A stretch of DNA of 64,000 nt from assembly GCF_033842475.1 (NCBI RefSeq), contig NZ_JAWXYB010000018.1, positions 1,223,501 through 1,287,500 of the forward strand. Reading direction: 5' to 3'. A program made the translations under genes and the position numbers. Shown piece after piece: positions 24,688 to 33,377 of this stretch. The notes under the pieces are model-generated. The model did not search any database, had not been told where the DNA came from, and was given only the letters and a program-made list of their open reading frames with translations. Source of the stretch: Acidiphilium acidophilum (lineage in GTDB: Bacteria; Pseudomonadota; Alphaproteobacteria; Acetobacterales; Acetobacteraceae). Positions within the stretch are counted from its first letter, which is position 1; each line of letters begins with the position of its first letter.

Positions 24688-27012
24688 GTGTCTACTACAA
24701 TAACTACAACCCTTGCGCACGGCATTACACTGACCTCTGCGGTCTATGCAAATCCCGTAACGATCGCCGGTGACATCGCCGCGGCAACCGGCGATGGCGT
24801 ATTCGCGGGCACAGCCTGGGTCATCGACAATATCGGCACGATCCTCGCGGATGTGGGAACGGGCGTGTCGCTCAAATCCGGGGGTGAACTGGATAATTCC
24901 GGAACCATCGAATCCCAGGGAGGATACGGCGTCGCGTCCACGGCTGGAACGGTGGATATCACCAATAGCGGGCAGATATTCGGTGCCTCAGGTGGTGTCT
25001 TGCTGTCGCAATCGATAGTGACGCTCGATAACGAGGCCGGAGGGACGATCAGCGGCGGGACGACATCATCCGAAGCGGTGAAATTTTCGGGGCAGGGGCC
25101 TGCAAGTTCGACGTTGAGCAATGCCGGTCTCATCAATGATCAGAATACCGGGGGCAGCGGAGGTGTCGGCCTCTTTCTGAACCTTGCCTCGGCGACGAAC
25201 AGTTCGCAAGGACAGATCGATGGCGGACAAGCAGGCGTCTCCATCGGCACCTACGCAGACTTCTACAATCAAGGGACGATTACCGGTCAGGTCGGTGTCC
25301 TGGTCGCGGCCAATCCAGTCAGCGTGACCGTGATTGACAGCGGGACGATATCCGCAAGCGGCTCGCTTGCCATTTCGTTTTTGCCCGGACAGAACGCCAC
25401 CCATCCCAGCCTTCTGGAACTGCTGCCGGGCGCCGTGCTCGACGGGATCGCCAATGGCGGGTCTGTCGCGAATGTCGTCTTCGGCGGCACGACGCCGGGG
25501 ATGATGAATGCGGTCGGGCACGAAATTACCTCGTTCTCGACCATTTCATTGAGCCCGGGCGCCCAATGGGAATTCAGCGGTCAGTCCACATTGTCGGGGC
25601 AAAGCCTTGTCGTCAACAACGGCTCGTTGATCGAAATGCCCGGCGACTCCCTGACGATCGGTTCGACCCTCGCGGGAACCGGGACGGTCGATCTCGCCGG
25701 GGGAAGCCTGACGCTCGGCAATGTGGTGAAGGCCGGCGAGACCATCGATTTTTCGGCAACGGGCTCGGTCCTGAGCTTCAATCAAAGCCGATCCTTTGCG
25801 GCGACGATTGCGGGGTTTGCCCAAGGCGACACGATCGACATCACCGGCTATGGGTCGGGCCAGACAATTTCCGGCACGCTCGATGGGTCTGATTTTACCA
25901 TCACCGGCGGCGCATCGGAATTGGTTCTCGATTTCGTGGCCCCGCCCTCGACCTTGGCGATCATCCCCGACGGCATCGCCGGGGGCTTGAAAACCTACGA
26001 AATCATCGTGCCCTGCTTCGTGGCCGGCACGCTGATCCTGACTCCGGCCGGACCGAAGCGCGTTGAGGATTTGCGCAAGGGCGATCTGGTCGTGACCCAT
26101 AATGGTGAAGCGCGGCCCATCGTGTGGTGTGGGCACCGGCGGGTGGATTGCGATCGGCACGCGGCACCGGAAGCGGTGTTGCCCGTGCTGATTACGGAAG
26201 GGGCGTTCGCGCCGGGCATTCCGTCGCGCGACCTCTACGTCTCGCCCGACCACGCGCTCTACTGCGAGAACGTTCTCATCCCAGCCAAATATCTGATCAA
26301 CGGTGTATCGGTGCGGCAGGTCGACCGGCCTGAGGTCGTCTATCATCACATCGAGTTGGACCGGCACGATGTCATTTGGGCGGAAACCCTGCCGGCTGAA
26401 ACCTATCTCGATTGTGGCAACCGCCATCATTTCGCCCGGCAGAAAGGGACGGTGTCGTTGCATCCTGATTTTCAACCTCTGCGCTGGGACCGCGAACGCG
26501 CCTGCGCTCCTCTCGTGATGGACGGGCCGATTCTCCTGTCAGTGAGGCAGCGACTGCACGATCGGGTCTGCGATTTCGGCGGACGTCGCGTTGAAGGGAC
26601 GTATTCGGTCTCTGCCGATGGATGCCGGCTTCATTCGATCGACGCGGAGAACGGGCAGTTGTCGTTTCGACTGCCGCCCGGTGCGTCGGTGGTCATGATC
26701 GAGTCTTCCTCCACATGTGCGGCCGATATCGATCCGGCCTCGGTCGATCGTCGGAGGTTGGGGATTGCGATTACCGAGGTGATGCTGGACGGCAGAATGG
26801 TGGGAGCGTCGGACACGCGTTTTGGCCCGGGCTTTTACGAGGCGGAGCAACGCGGACGCCGGTGGTTCCGATGGACCGATGGATCTGCTGCCTTCGATGT
26901 CACGGGATGCCGCGAGATTGCCTTTACGATCCAGGCCCTGTCCCAGGTTTGGCGGATGCCGCCGCTCCCGTTGCCTCGTGAGGCGCTGCGACGCGTTTTG
27001 GAATTGCATTGA
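24688..27012 (+). CDS. beta-helix repeat protein with C-terminal Hint domain
   Basis: 774 residues, GTG start behind GGGAGG. Residues about 1-430 are Gly/Ser/Thr-rich with recurring N-x-GTI turns (DNIGTILADVG, DNSGTIESQGG, TNSGQIFGASGG), the pattern of a secreted parallel beta-helix; there is no classical signal peptide. A Hint (Hedgehog/intein, Hint_2-type) domain begins at CFVAGTLILTPAGPKRVEDLRKGD with C443 as presumed nucleophile, and continues to SPDHAL (H522). A further 200-residue C-terminal region follows. Hint domains of this class usually self-cleave; no intein-type C-terminal splice residues were seen. Export route, surface location and role are inference. Its 3' end overlaps the convergent lipoprotein gene by 89 bp. 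Confidence 0.82.
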   Translation: MSTTITTTLAHGITLTSAVYANPVTIAGDIAAATGDGVFAGTAWVIDNIGTILADVGTGVSLKSGGELDNSGTIESQGGYGVASTAGTVDITNSGQIFGASGGVLLSQSIVTLDNEAGGTISGGTTSSEAVKFSGQGPASSTLSNAGLINDQNTGGSGGVGLFLNLASATNSSQGQIDGGQAGVSIGTYADFYNQGTITGQVGVLVAANPVSVTVIDSGTISASGSLAISFLPGQNATHPSLLELLPGAVLDGIANGGSVANVVFGGTTPGMMNAVGHEITSFSTISLSPGAQWEFSGQSTLSGQSLVVNNGSLIEMPGDSLTIGSTLAGTGTVDLAGGSLTLGNVVKAGETIDFSATGSVLSFNQSRSFAATIAGFAQGDTIDITGYGSGQTISGTLDGSDFTITGGASELVLDFVAPPSTLAIIPDGIAGGLKTYEIIVPCFVAGTLILTPAGPKRVEDLRKGDLVVTHNGEARPIVWCGHRRVDCDRHAAPEAVLPVLITEGAFAPGIPSRDLYVSPDHALYCENVLIPAKYLINGVSVRQVDRPEVVYHHIELDRHDVIWAETLPAETYLDCGNRHHFARQKGTVSLHPDFQPLRWDRERACAPLVMDGPILLSVRQRLHDRVCDFGGRRVEGTYSVSADGCRLHSIDAENGQLSFRLPPGASVVMIESSSTCAADIDPASVDRRRLGIAITEVMLDGRMVGASDTRFGPGFYEAEQRGRRWFRWTDGSAAFDVTGCREIAFTIQALSQVWRMPPLPLPREALRRVLELH

Positions 27013-27865
27013 CAACGACCTGCTTGATGCCGAGGGCGGCTTGCTGGGCGGCGGCAACGGCGACGTCGCCCCAATACGGTGCCATCTGATCCGGCTTCAA
27101 GTCGTGAAGCTGACTGACCTTGCCGATAAACGCGCCCGATTGGCTACGGACCAACCAATCGAGCTCGACGATGTCCGAGGGGGATTGCCCGGACTTGACC
27201 GGGGCGGGTGAGACCTTGACGAGCCCTGAAAGAATGAAGTCGGCATCGTGCCTGTTCGTTACGATCACAATTCCCTGTTGGGCCAGATCACGCCGGACAT
27301 CCAGTGCCAGAGCGTGATTTCCGTCACCCGGCGCGCCTTTCACCCCGGCGATCATCATGCGGGTCGGCCGGTTCTCAAGCGATTTCGGGTTGCTTTGCTG
27401 CACACTCGCATTGATCGTTCCGAGTTGGCGGGCGAGAATCGGCGCGGCGGCGGTGGCAACGGCCTCAAGCGTTTGAGGTGTGGCATTCGCCCAGGATTCA
27501 GCCGGCACCGGGGCCATGGTCGCGTGGCCGTAAACCCGTCCGGTCGGGCCGATGATGGCGAATGAGGGGATCACCTGATCGCTTTTGATCCGCGCCCGGG
27601 CGATCAGTTGCCAATCGTATTTTTCGGAAGGCCGCGCGATGCTGGGCACGTCCTGCGCGACCAATGCTGTGGCCAGATCCTGCGCATAATGCGCGGCGGC
27701 GGCGTTGCCCAACAGGGCATCCTGCGCCGGGGGAATGATCAATACCGGCGGCGGCGGGACCGAAAGTCGCGAGGCTTCCGGGCCAGGACGACCGAGGAAC
27801 GGTTGCGGAAGAGTGCCGCATCCGGCCAGCAGTGCAGGGATGACAAGGATGGCGAGCCGCTTCAT
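26924..27865 (-). CDS. predicted lipoprotein of unknown function
   Basis: 313 residues with a clean lipobox (MKRLAILVIPALLAGC, C16). The mature part is Pro/Ala-rich near the N terminus, then shows two similar halves (LATALVAQDVPSIARPSEKYDWQLIARARI and LDVRRDLAQQGIVIVTNRHDADFILSGLVKV), suggesting a duplicated small domain. It is the last gene of the hldD-lgt-midA-pgeF operon, overlapping pgeF by ATGA, so it is made with the enzyme that lipidates it. No family recognised with certainty. Confidence 0.75.
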   Translation of the reverse strand: MKRLAILVIPALLAGCGTLPQPFLGRPGPEASRLSVPPPPVLIIPPAQDALLGNAAAAHYAQDLATALVAQDVPSIARPSEKYDWQLIARARIKSDQVIPSFAIIGPTGRVYGHATMAPVPAESWANATPQTLEAVATAAAPILARQLGTINASVQQSNPKSLENRPTRMMIAGVKGAPGDGNHALALDVRRDLAQQGIVIVTNRHDADFILSGLVKVSPAPVKSGQSPSDIVELDWLVRSQSGAFIGKVSQLHDLKPDQMAPYWGDVAVAAAQQAALGIKQVVVNAIPKRVAAPHEATGAAASAKPGTGPGS

Positions 27866-28614
27866 GCGGCAGTCCTGATGATCGAGATCTGATGCCCGCC
27901 GGGCCCTTCACCGCGTGTGGTGCGTCGGCGGTGGGAGAAGAAGTGAGTTTCATCGCTCAGCGTATCATGCGGCAGAATTTTCGATGCGATGCCGCACCCC
28001 GCCAATCGCTCCGCGATGAAGCCGGGCAGATCGAACATCCAGTGGCGTTCATCAGCATCCTTGAAGAAGCGGATGTTGCGGGCATCCGCTGCGATCAATG
28101 CGCCGCGCAGGTCATCCTGCACCTCGTAGCTTTCCTGATGAATGCAGGGGCCGATGGCTGCGGTGATGCCCTGCGCGCCGAGCGCCCGCATGGCGGCAGC
28201 CGTCGCCTCGATCACGCCGGCCAGCGCACCACGCCAGCCCGCGTGCGCAGCGCCGACGATGGTGCCGGTCGGGTTTGCGAACAGCACCGGCGCGCAATCG
28301 GCGGTGATGATGCCGAGCGCCAGACCGGGGCGATCGGTCACGAGAGCGTCTGCCTGCGGTCCGTGCCCGTATGGCCACGCTGCGGTCACCGTGACGACCT
28401 CGTTGCCATGAACCTGTTTGACACCGAGCAATCCGGCCGGATCGATGTGGAGGGACTGGGCGGCACGCCTGCGGTTTTCAGCGACGCATGCAGGATCATC
28501 GCCGTTGCTCATGCCGCAGTTCAGGCTATGGAAGTTGCCCGAGGACGTTCCGCCGTTGCGGGTGAAAAATCCGTGCGGGGCAACGATCGATGGTTCGGTG
28601 AGGAATTCGGTCAT
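27862..28614 (-). CDS. pgeF: peptidoglycan editing factor PgeF / polyphenol oxidase family
   Basis: 250-residue cytosolic protein of the YfiH/DUF152 fold. PgeF hydrolyses misincorporated L-Ser from UDP-MurNAc precursors; homologues were first described as laccases. Metal ligands are in VKQVHGNEV (His), ITADCAPVLF (Cys) and GAAHAGWRGALAGV (His); AIGPCIHQESYEV is another hallmark. Overlaps neighbours on both sides by 4 bp. Confidence 0.93.
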   Translation of the reverse strand: MTEFLTEPSIVAPHGFFTRNGGTSSGNFHSLNCGMSNGDDPACVAENRRRAAQSLHIDPAGLLGVKQVHGNEVVTVTAAWPYGHGPQADALVTDRPGLALGIITADCAPVLFANPTGTIVGAAHAGWRGALAGVIEATAAAMRALGAQGITAAIGPCIHQESYEVQDDLRGALIAADARNIRFFKDADERHWMFDLPGFIAERLAGCGIASKILPHDTLSDETHFFSHRRRTTRGEGPGGHQISIIRTAA

Positions 28615-29585
28615 TGGGAAAATCCAGGTAAGGCGGGAAGGCTGGGGTGACGGAAGGAGAAGGCTTTGAACAGGCTTCCCATGGCTTCCGGTGCGGTGAG
28701 ACGCTGCGTCGCCGCGAGTAATCGAAATGCATCGTCCGGGCTGCCGTAGCGTCCGAGCTGGGCGGTCCGTTCATGGATGCCGAGCGAGGCGAGAAACGCG
28801 CCTTGTGCGATGGGCCCGGCGACCACGCAGCCCGTTCCGGCGGCCCCAATTCCCAGGGCTTCGAAATCGACATGCGCCGTCAGGTCGGCGGTACCGGGAT
28901 CGATCAGGGGAGGGGCCGATTGTCCGTGTCGTATCGCCTGTAATGTGTCTCCGGGTGCACTTCGGGAGGGTCCATAGTCGATGAACAGAGCCGCGCCCCC
29001 ATGGCGCATGATGTGACCTGCAACGCCGTTCACGAAGACGGCGGCGGCTTCATTACGTTCGAGAACGGTTCCGACCGGATGCGGCGGCAGATCGATTTCG
29101 GCCATATATTCGACGAAAGCGCCGTTCGCGACGTACCGCTCCACCCACCCGGTTTCGCGGCGGACGAACTGGCGGATCGGCAGAGCGTCGAGAAACTCGT
29201 TCGCAAGGAGGATCAGCGGTCCGCCGGGGATGTCATCGAACGATCGATGGATCTGCGCCCCCGGCAGTTTCGTTTGCAATGCAGCGGCAAGGCGCGGTGA
29301 GGTTTCGATCAGATGGAGGCTGATCGCGCTCGAAAACGCCGGCAACGCGCGATCGAGAATGGCAAGAGCATCGATCAGCAAGGTTCCCCGGCCCGGACCG
29401 GCTTCCACCAGAATGGCGTGGGACGGCGCGCCGAGCATCGTCCAGACCTGACCCGCCCACAACCCCAGAATTTCCCCGAAAACCTGGGAAATTTCAGGGG
29501 AGGTTACGAAATCATCGAACGGATCATGGTTTGCGTAATAGAGAGCGTTGGCGCGCGCCATGAAGTGATCGAGGCGTTCGATCAC
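28611..29585 (-). CDS. SAM-dependent methyltransferase, MidA/NDUFAF7 family
   Basis: 324 residues. GTG start at 29585, overlapping the lgt stop as GTGA. DFVTSPEISQVFGEILGLW, the SAM-binding VEAGPGRGTLLIDAL, LIETSPRLAAAL and ILLANEFLDALPIRQFV are family signatures. The mitochondrial relative NDUFAF7 methylates an arginine of complex I NDUFS2; the bacterial role is probably similar but not shown by sequence. The lgt-methyltransferase-pgeF order is common in alphaproteobacteria. Confidence 0.9.
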   Translation of the reverse strand: MIERLDHFMARANALYYANHDPFDDFVTSPEISQVFGEILGLWAGQVWTMLGAPSHAILVEAGPGRGTLLIDALAILDRALPAFSSAISLHLIETSPRLAAALQTKLPGAQIHRSFDDIPGGPLILLANEFLDALPIRQFVRRETGWVERYVANGAFVEYMAEIDLPPHPVGTVLERNEAAAVFVNGVAGHIMRHGGAALFIDYGPSRSAPGDTLQAIRHGQSAPPLIDPGTADLTAHVDFEALGIGAAGTGCVVAGPIAQGAFLASLGIHERTAQLGRYGSPDDAFRLLAATQRLTAPEAMGSLFKAFSFRHPSLPALPGFSQ

Positions 29586-30409
29586 GCGGGCAGGGCGGCG
29601 GCGTTGCGCGATACTCGTTTCGCCCGCCAGATCATGGCAATCCCGATCGCGATCATCGGCAGCGACAGCAACTGCCCCATCGTGAGCCCGAACATCAGAT
29701 AACCGAGAAACCAGTCGGGCTGGCGAAAACACTCCGCTGTCGTGCGCGCCACGCCGTAACCCAGCACGAAGACACCGGCGAGATATCCCGGCTGGCTCCG
29801 AATGCGTTCGCTACGCGACAGCGTGAACAGGACCACGAACAGCACCAGTCCTTCCAGGGTCGCCTCGATCAGTTCCGAGGGGTAGCGCGGCACATCGGAG
29901 CCGGATTGAGGATAGATCATCCGGAACGGAAACCACGCGGGTGCCGGCCGCCCCCAGAGTTCACCATTGATGAAATTCGCGATGCGACCGAGAAACAGAC
30001 CGATCGGGACGGGTACTGCCACGCGATCGCCGAAGAACCAGGGGTCGAGGCCGCGGCGATGGCAATAGATCAGGATCGCGACGGCCACGCCGATCATCCC
30101 GCCATGGAAACTCATGCCGCCGTCCCATACCGCATAGGTCCGGTTGAGATGATCCAGAAAATAGACCGGTTGATAGAACAGAATATAGCCGATGCGCCCG
30201 CCCAGCACGACACCGAGCGTTGCCCATGAAAGAAAATCGTCGACTTGTTCATGCGTCGCAACCGCCGGGCGTTGCCGGACCAGCCGGCGCATCAGCTGCC
30301 AGCCCAGCACCAGCGCCGATATATAGGCCAGCGCGTAGTAGTGAATCGCAAACGGGCCTATCTTGACCAGAATCGGGTCGAAATGGGGCCAGACATAGAC
30401 ATGGTTCAT
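29582..30409 (-). CDS. lgt: prolipoprotein diacylglyceryl transferase
   Basis: 275-residue inner-membrane enzyme that attaches diacylglycerol to lipobox cysteines, the first step of lipoprotein maturation. Seven hydrophobic segments fit. The signature GRIANFINGELWGRP is complete, GGMSFHGGMIG and YPSELIEATLEG are conserved. It overlaps hldD and the methyltransferase gene by 4 bp. The gene is usually essential, which matters because it lies between the two direct IS copies. Confidence 0.97.
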   Translation of the reverse strand: MNHVYVWPHFDPILVKIGPFAIHYYALAYISALVLGWQLMRRLVRQRPAVATHEQVDDFLSWATLGVVLGGRIGYILFYQPVYFLDHLNRTYAVWDGGMSFHGGMIGVAVAILIYCHRRGLDPWFFGDRVAVPVPIGLFLGRIANFINGELWGRPAPAWFPFRMIYPQSGSDVPRYPSELIEATLEGLVLFVVLFTLSRSERIRSQPGYLAGVFVLGYGVARTTAECFRQPDWFLGYLMFGLTMGQLLSLPMIAIGIAMIWRAKRVSRNAAALPA

Positions 30410-31386
30410 CGATATGGATCCGCTTGTGTCAGGAACTCGGAGACGTATGCCGCGATGCCTTGTTCCAGGCTGGTGAAAGGTGTTTCGAACCCCGCCGCCC
30501 GCAGGCGATCGATCCGTGCTTCCGTGAATGATTGATACTGCCCATGCAGACGGGTTGGCATGGGAATGAACTCTATGTTCGGGGTTTCCCCGCGCGCTGC
30601 AAAGACAGCGCTCGCCAGATCCGCATAAGTGCGGGCGGTGCCGGTGCCCAGGTTGAACAGGCCTGATACGCCCGGTCGGTCGAGCAGGAACATCAGCGCG
30701 GCGATGACATCATCGATCCAGATGAAATCCCGCGCCTGGGCACCATCGGGGATCTGCGGCTGATCCGACCGGAACAGGGTTGCCGGGCGTCCGGCGGCGA
30801 TCTCGTCATGTTTGACCTTAACGACCGAGATCATCGCGCCCTTATGGTACTCGTTCGGCCCATAGACGTTGAAGAATTTGAGGCCAACCCATTGCGGCGG
30901 TCGCTTGCGTCCCGCAGCGCATTGCCCGGCGACCCAGAGGTCGAAGGCGTGTTTCGACCATCCATAAAGGTTGAGCGGACGCAGCCGGCGTAAATGTTCG
31001 AGATCGAACGCATCATCGAACCCGGCCGCGCCGGTGCCATAGGTCGAGGCCGATGAGGCATAGATGAAACGGACATCATGCTCGGCGCACCAGCGCCAGA
31101 GTTCCTGGCTGAGCGTCACGTTGGTATGCCAGACGCTATCGCCGTCGGACGCCGTGGTCTCGCTGATCGCACCCAGGTGGACGATCGCGTCCAGCGGAGG
31201 CGCGCTCGCCAGAAACGCCGGGAGATGTTCAGGGGCGACCACAAGGGAGGGAGGGTGCTTCTGAAGATTACGCCATTTGCCATCGACCCCGAGATGATCG
31301 ACGACGACCGCCTCCGCGCCTCGCCCGTAAAGCGCGGCATGCAAATTAGACCCGATGAAACCTGCGCCGCCCGTGACCAATATCAT
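30406..31386 (-). CDS. hldD: ADP-L-glycero-D-manno-heptose 6-epimerase
   Basis: 326-residue extended SDR enzyme making the LPS inner-core heptose donor. The NAD-binding motif TGGAGFIGSN is at the start, then YASSASTYGTG and the catalytic NLYGWSKHAFD (YxxxK). FFNVYGPNEYHKGAMISVV and the substrate-binding RDFIWIDDVI fit HldD. The ATG at 31386 was chosen because it immediately precedes the Rossmann strand; an in-frame ATG at 31425 is possible. First gene of the lgt operon. Confidence 0.9.
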   Translation of the reverse strand: MILVTGGAGFIGSNLHAALYGRGAEAVVVDHLGVDGKWRNLQKHPPSLVVAPEHLPAFLASAPPLDAIVHLGAISETTASDGDSVWHTNVTLSQELWRWCAEHDVRFIYASSASTYGTGAAGFDDAFDLEHLRRLRPLNLYGWSKHAFDLWVAGQCAAGRKRPPQWVGLKFFNVYGPNEYHKGAMISVVKVKHDEIAAGRPATLFRSDQPQIPDGAQARDFIWIDDVIAALMFLLDRPGVSGLFNLGTGTARTYADLASAVFAARGETPNIEFIPMPTRLHGQYQSFTEARIDRLRAAGFETPFTSLEQGIAAYVSEFLTQADPYR

Positions 31387-31446
31387 GGGAGGGCTTATAC
31401 GCAGTGACCGATGATCAGTCATCACCAGCTAACAGGAGAGTGACCC

Positions 31447-31758
31447 ATGACCGAACGACCGAAGTTTTTCGATGATCTCGCGGGCGTCGCCGGCGGCGCA
31501 TTATCCGCATTCAGCGGACTGCGCGACGAAACCGCCGCCCTGATCAAGGCGCGGGTCGATGAAGCGATCCGGAAGCTCGATCTGGTCCGGCGCGAAGAGT
31601 TCGAGGTTGCGAACGAGATCGCGACCAAGGCCATTCTGGAAGTCGAAAGCCTTTCCGCGCGTATCGCGGCGCTCGAATCAGCCAATGCGGCGCGGGAGCA
31701 GCAGGAAATCGAAGCTGAGACGAAATCGGACGATCACGATGCCAGGACACCCGACTGA
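31447..31758 (+). CDS. BMFP-domain accessory protein (UbiK/YqiC family)
   Basis: 103-residue mostly helical protein. The N-terminal amphipathic part (FFDDLAGVAGGALSAFSGLRDE) is followed by a coiled coil (LDLVRREEFEVANEIATKA...ARIAALE), the BMFP pattern. UbiK-type proteins support aerobic ubiquinone synthesis and bind membranes. AGGAG precedes the ATG. It is divergent from hldD, and its end overlaps the convergent maf gene by 25 bp. Confidence 0.85.
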   Translation: MTERPKFFDDLAGVAGGALSAFSGLRDETAALIKARVDEAIRKLDLVRREEFEVANEIATKAILEVESLSARIAALESANAAREQQEIEAETKSDDHDARTPD

Positions 31759-32327
31759 CGAAGAAACCCGAGCAAGGGCAACAGCGGCAGTCCTAGAATG
31801 GTAAAATGGCTCCCCGTGACGGTTTCGAACAGCTGCGCGCCTTTTCCTTCGAAAAAATACGCCCCGACGGTCGTTAGCAGCGGCGCTCCTTCGGCTTCGA
31901 TATAATCGTCGATGAACGCGTCACTGAGGTCGCGCATGGTCAGGCTGGGTGACTCGACATGGTGCCACACGAGTTTTCCCTCGCATGCACACGCCACTGC
32001 CGTTGCGAGACGGTGGGTGCGCCGGCGCAGGGTTTGAAGGTGAGCCCGGGCCTCTTCAAGATTGCGGGGTTTTTCATACCAGATGCCATCGCATTCCAGA
32101 ACCTGATCCGCGCCGATCACGATCGTGCTGCGCGTCGCTGAAACCCTGAGCGCCTTTGCCGTCGCGAGCGAGAGTGCCAGCATCTCGGCTGAGTCATGGT
32201 TCGTCCGGGCAGCGGTTTTGTATTGGGTTTCATCGAGGTCGGAAACAGCGACCTCGATGGGAACGCCAGCGTTCAGCAGCATCACCCTTCGCGCGGCAGA
32301 TCCGCTTGCGAGGGTGACAAGCGCCAC
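31734..32327 (-). CDS. maf: Maf family nucleotide pyrophosphatase
   Basis: 197-residue enzyme that hydrolyses non-canonical nucleoside triphosphates. Family motifs: LASGSAARRVMLLNAGV at the start, DLDET, the IVIGADQVLECDG stretch with the catalytic Asp, and YFFEGKGAQLFETVTGSHFTILGLPL near the end. Start is GTG 32327, one base after the dehydrogenase stop; upstream in-frame codons are unconserved. Confidence 0.9.
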   Translation of the reverse strand: MALVTLASGSAARRVMLLNAGVPIEVAVSDLDETQYKTAARTNHDSAEMLALSLATAKALRVSATRSTIVIGADQVLECDGIWYEKPRNLEEARAHLQTLRRRTHRLATAVACACEGKLVWHHVESPSLTMRDLSDAFIDDYIEAEGAPLLTTVGAYFFEGKGAQLFETVTGSHFTILGLPLLPLLGFLRQSGVLAS

Positions 32328-32328
32328 A

Positions 32329-33336
32329 TCAAAATCCCTCCAGCACGATTTTGCCCCGCGTCGTCCCGCTTTCGATCGCGGCATGGGCGCGGCGTAGATT
32401 GGAGGCGTTGATCGTGCCGAAATTGGACGTCATGGTCGTGCGAATGACGCCCTGATCGACCAGGCGGCTGATCGATTGCAGGATATGATGTTGTTCGCTC
32501 ATCCGCTTCGTATGATGGAGGGATCGGGCAAACATGTATTCGGTATGAACCGATGCCGATTTATTGAAGATCTCGTTGAGATCCAACGGCGATGTCGACT
32601 CGATAATTCCAATTTTGCCTTCCGGAGCAATCGAGTGACAAAGATTGCGCCAATGAAGTTCGGCATGATTGGTGCAGAAGATATACGATGGCGGGCTGAC
32701 CTCGCACGCGGCCAATTGAGCGGCGAAATCCTGATGGTGATTGATGACGTGGTGGGCACCAAGCGCGCTGCACCATTCGATGGTTTCGGGCCGGGAGGCG
32801 GTTGCGATCACGGTCAGGCCGGTCAGTCGGCGGGCCAGCTGGATCGCCATCGAACCCACCCCACCTGCGCCTCCGACGACGACAAGCGTATCGTTCGTCG
32901 AGCGGTCCTGAGGGATTCCGAAGCGATCGAACAACATCTCCCAGGCGGTGAGGGATGTCAGCGGCAGGGCGGCCGCCTCGGCAAAGGAGAGGGATTTGGG
33001 TTTGCGCGCGGCAATACGTTCGTCGACAATGTGGAATTCCGCGTTGCTTCCGGGGCGATCGACCGCTCCGGCATAATAAACTTCATCCCCGATGCCGAAA
33101 TGCGTCACGTTCGAACCCACACCGCGGACAATACCGGCGGCATCGAAGCCGAGCACGCGTGCATCGCCAAGCGGTTCATTCCGACGACGCAACTTGCTGT
33201 CGACCGGATTTACCGAAACCGCCCGCACTTCAACCAGCACATCGTGTCCACGCGGGGTGGGTTCGGGCAGGTCGATATCGATCAGTGCGTCGTCGACCTC
33301 GATCGGAAGGGAATGTGTAAAAGCAACGGCTTTCAT
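32329..33336 (-). CDS. zinc-type alcohol dehydrogenase-like protein (MDR, quinone oxidoreductase-like)
   Basis: 335-residue medium-chain dehydrogenase/reductase. The GroES-like N-terminal half (VRAVSVNPVDSKLRRR, LGFDAAGIVRGVG) is followed by a nucleotide-binding domain with VVVGGAGGVGSMAIQLAR. The structural-zinc cysteines of true alcohol dehydrogenases are absent, so an NAD(P)H quinone or enone reductase activity is more likely. Located just upstream of maf on the same strand. Confidence 0.85.
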   Translation of the reverse strand: MKAVAFTHSLPIEVDDALIDIDLPEPTPRGHDVLVEVRAVSVNPVDSKLRRRNEPLGDARVLGFDAAGIVRGVGSNVTHFGIGDEVYYAGAVDRPGSNAEFHIVDERIAARKPKSLSFAEAAALPLTSLTAWEMLFDRFGIPQDRSTNDTLVVVGGAGGVGSMAIQLARRLTGLTVIATASRPETIEWCSALGAHHVINHHQDFAAQLAACEVSPPSYIFCTNHAELHWRNLCHSIAPEGKIGIIESTSPLDLNEIFNKSASVHTEYMFARSLHHTKRMSEQHHILQSISRLVDQGVIRTTMTSNFGTINASNLRRAHAAIESGTTRGKIVLEGF

Positions 33337-33377
33337 GAAAATACCTCGATAGTGATGGCGCGCTGTTTGCGCTGCGA

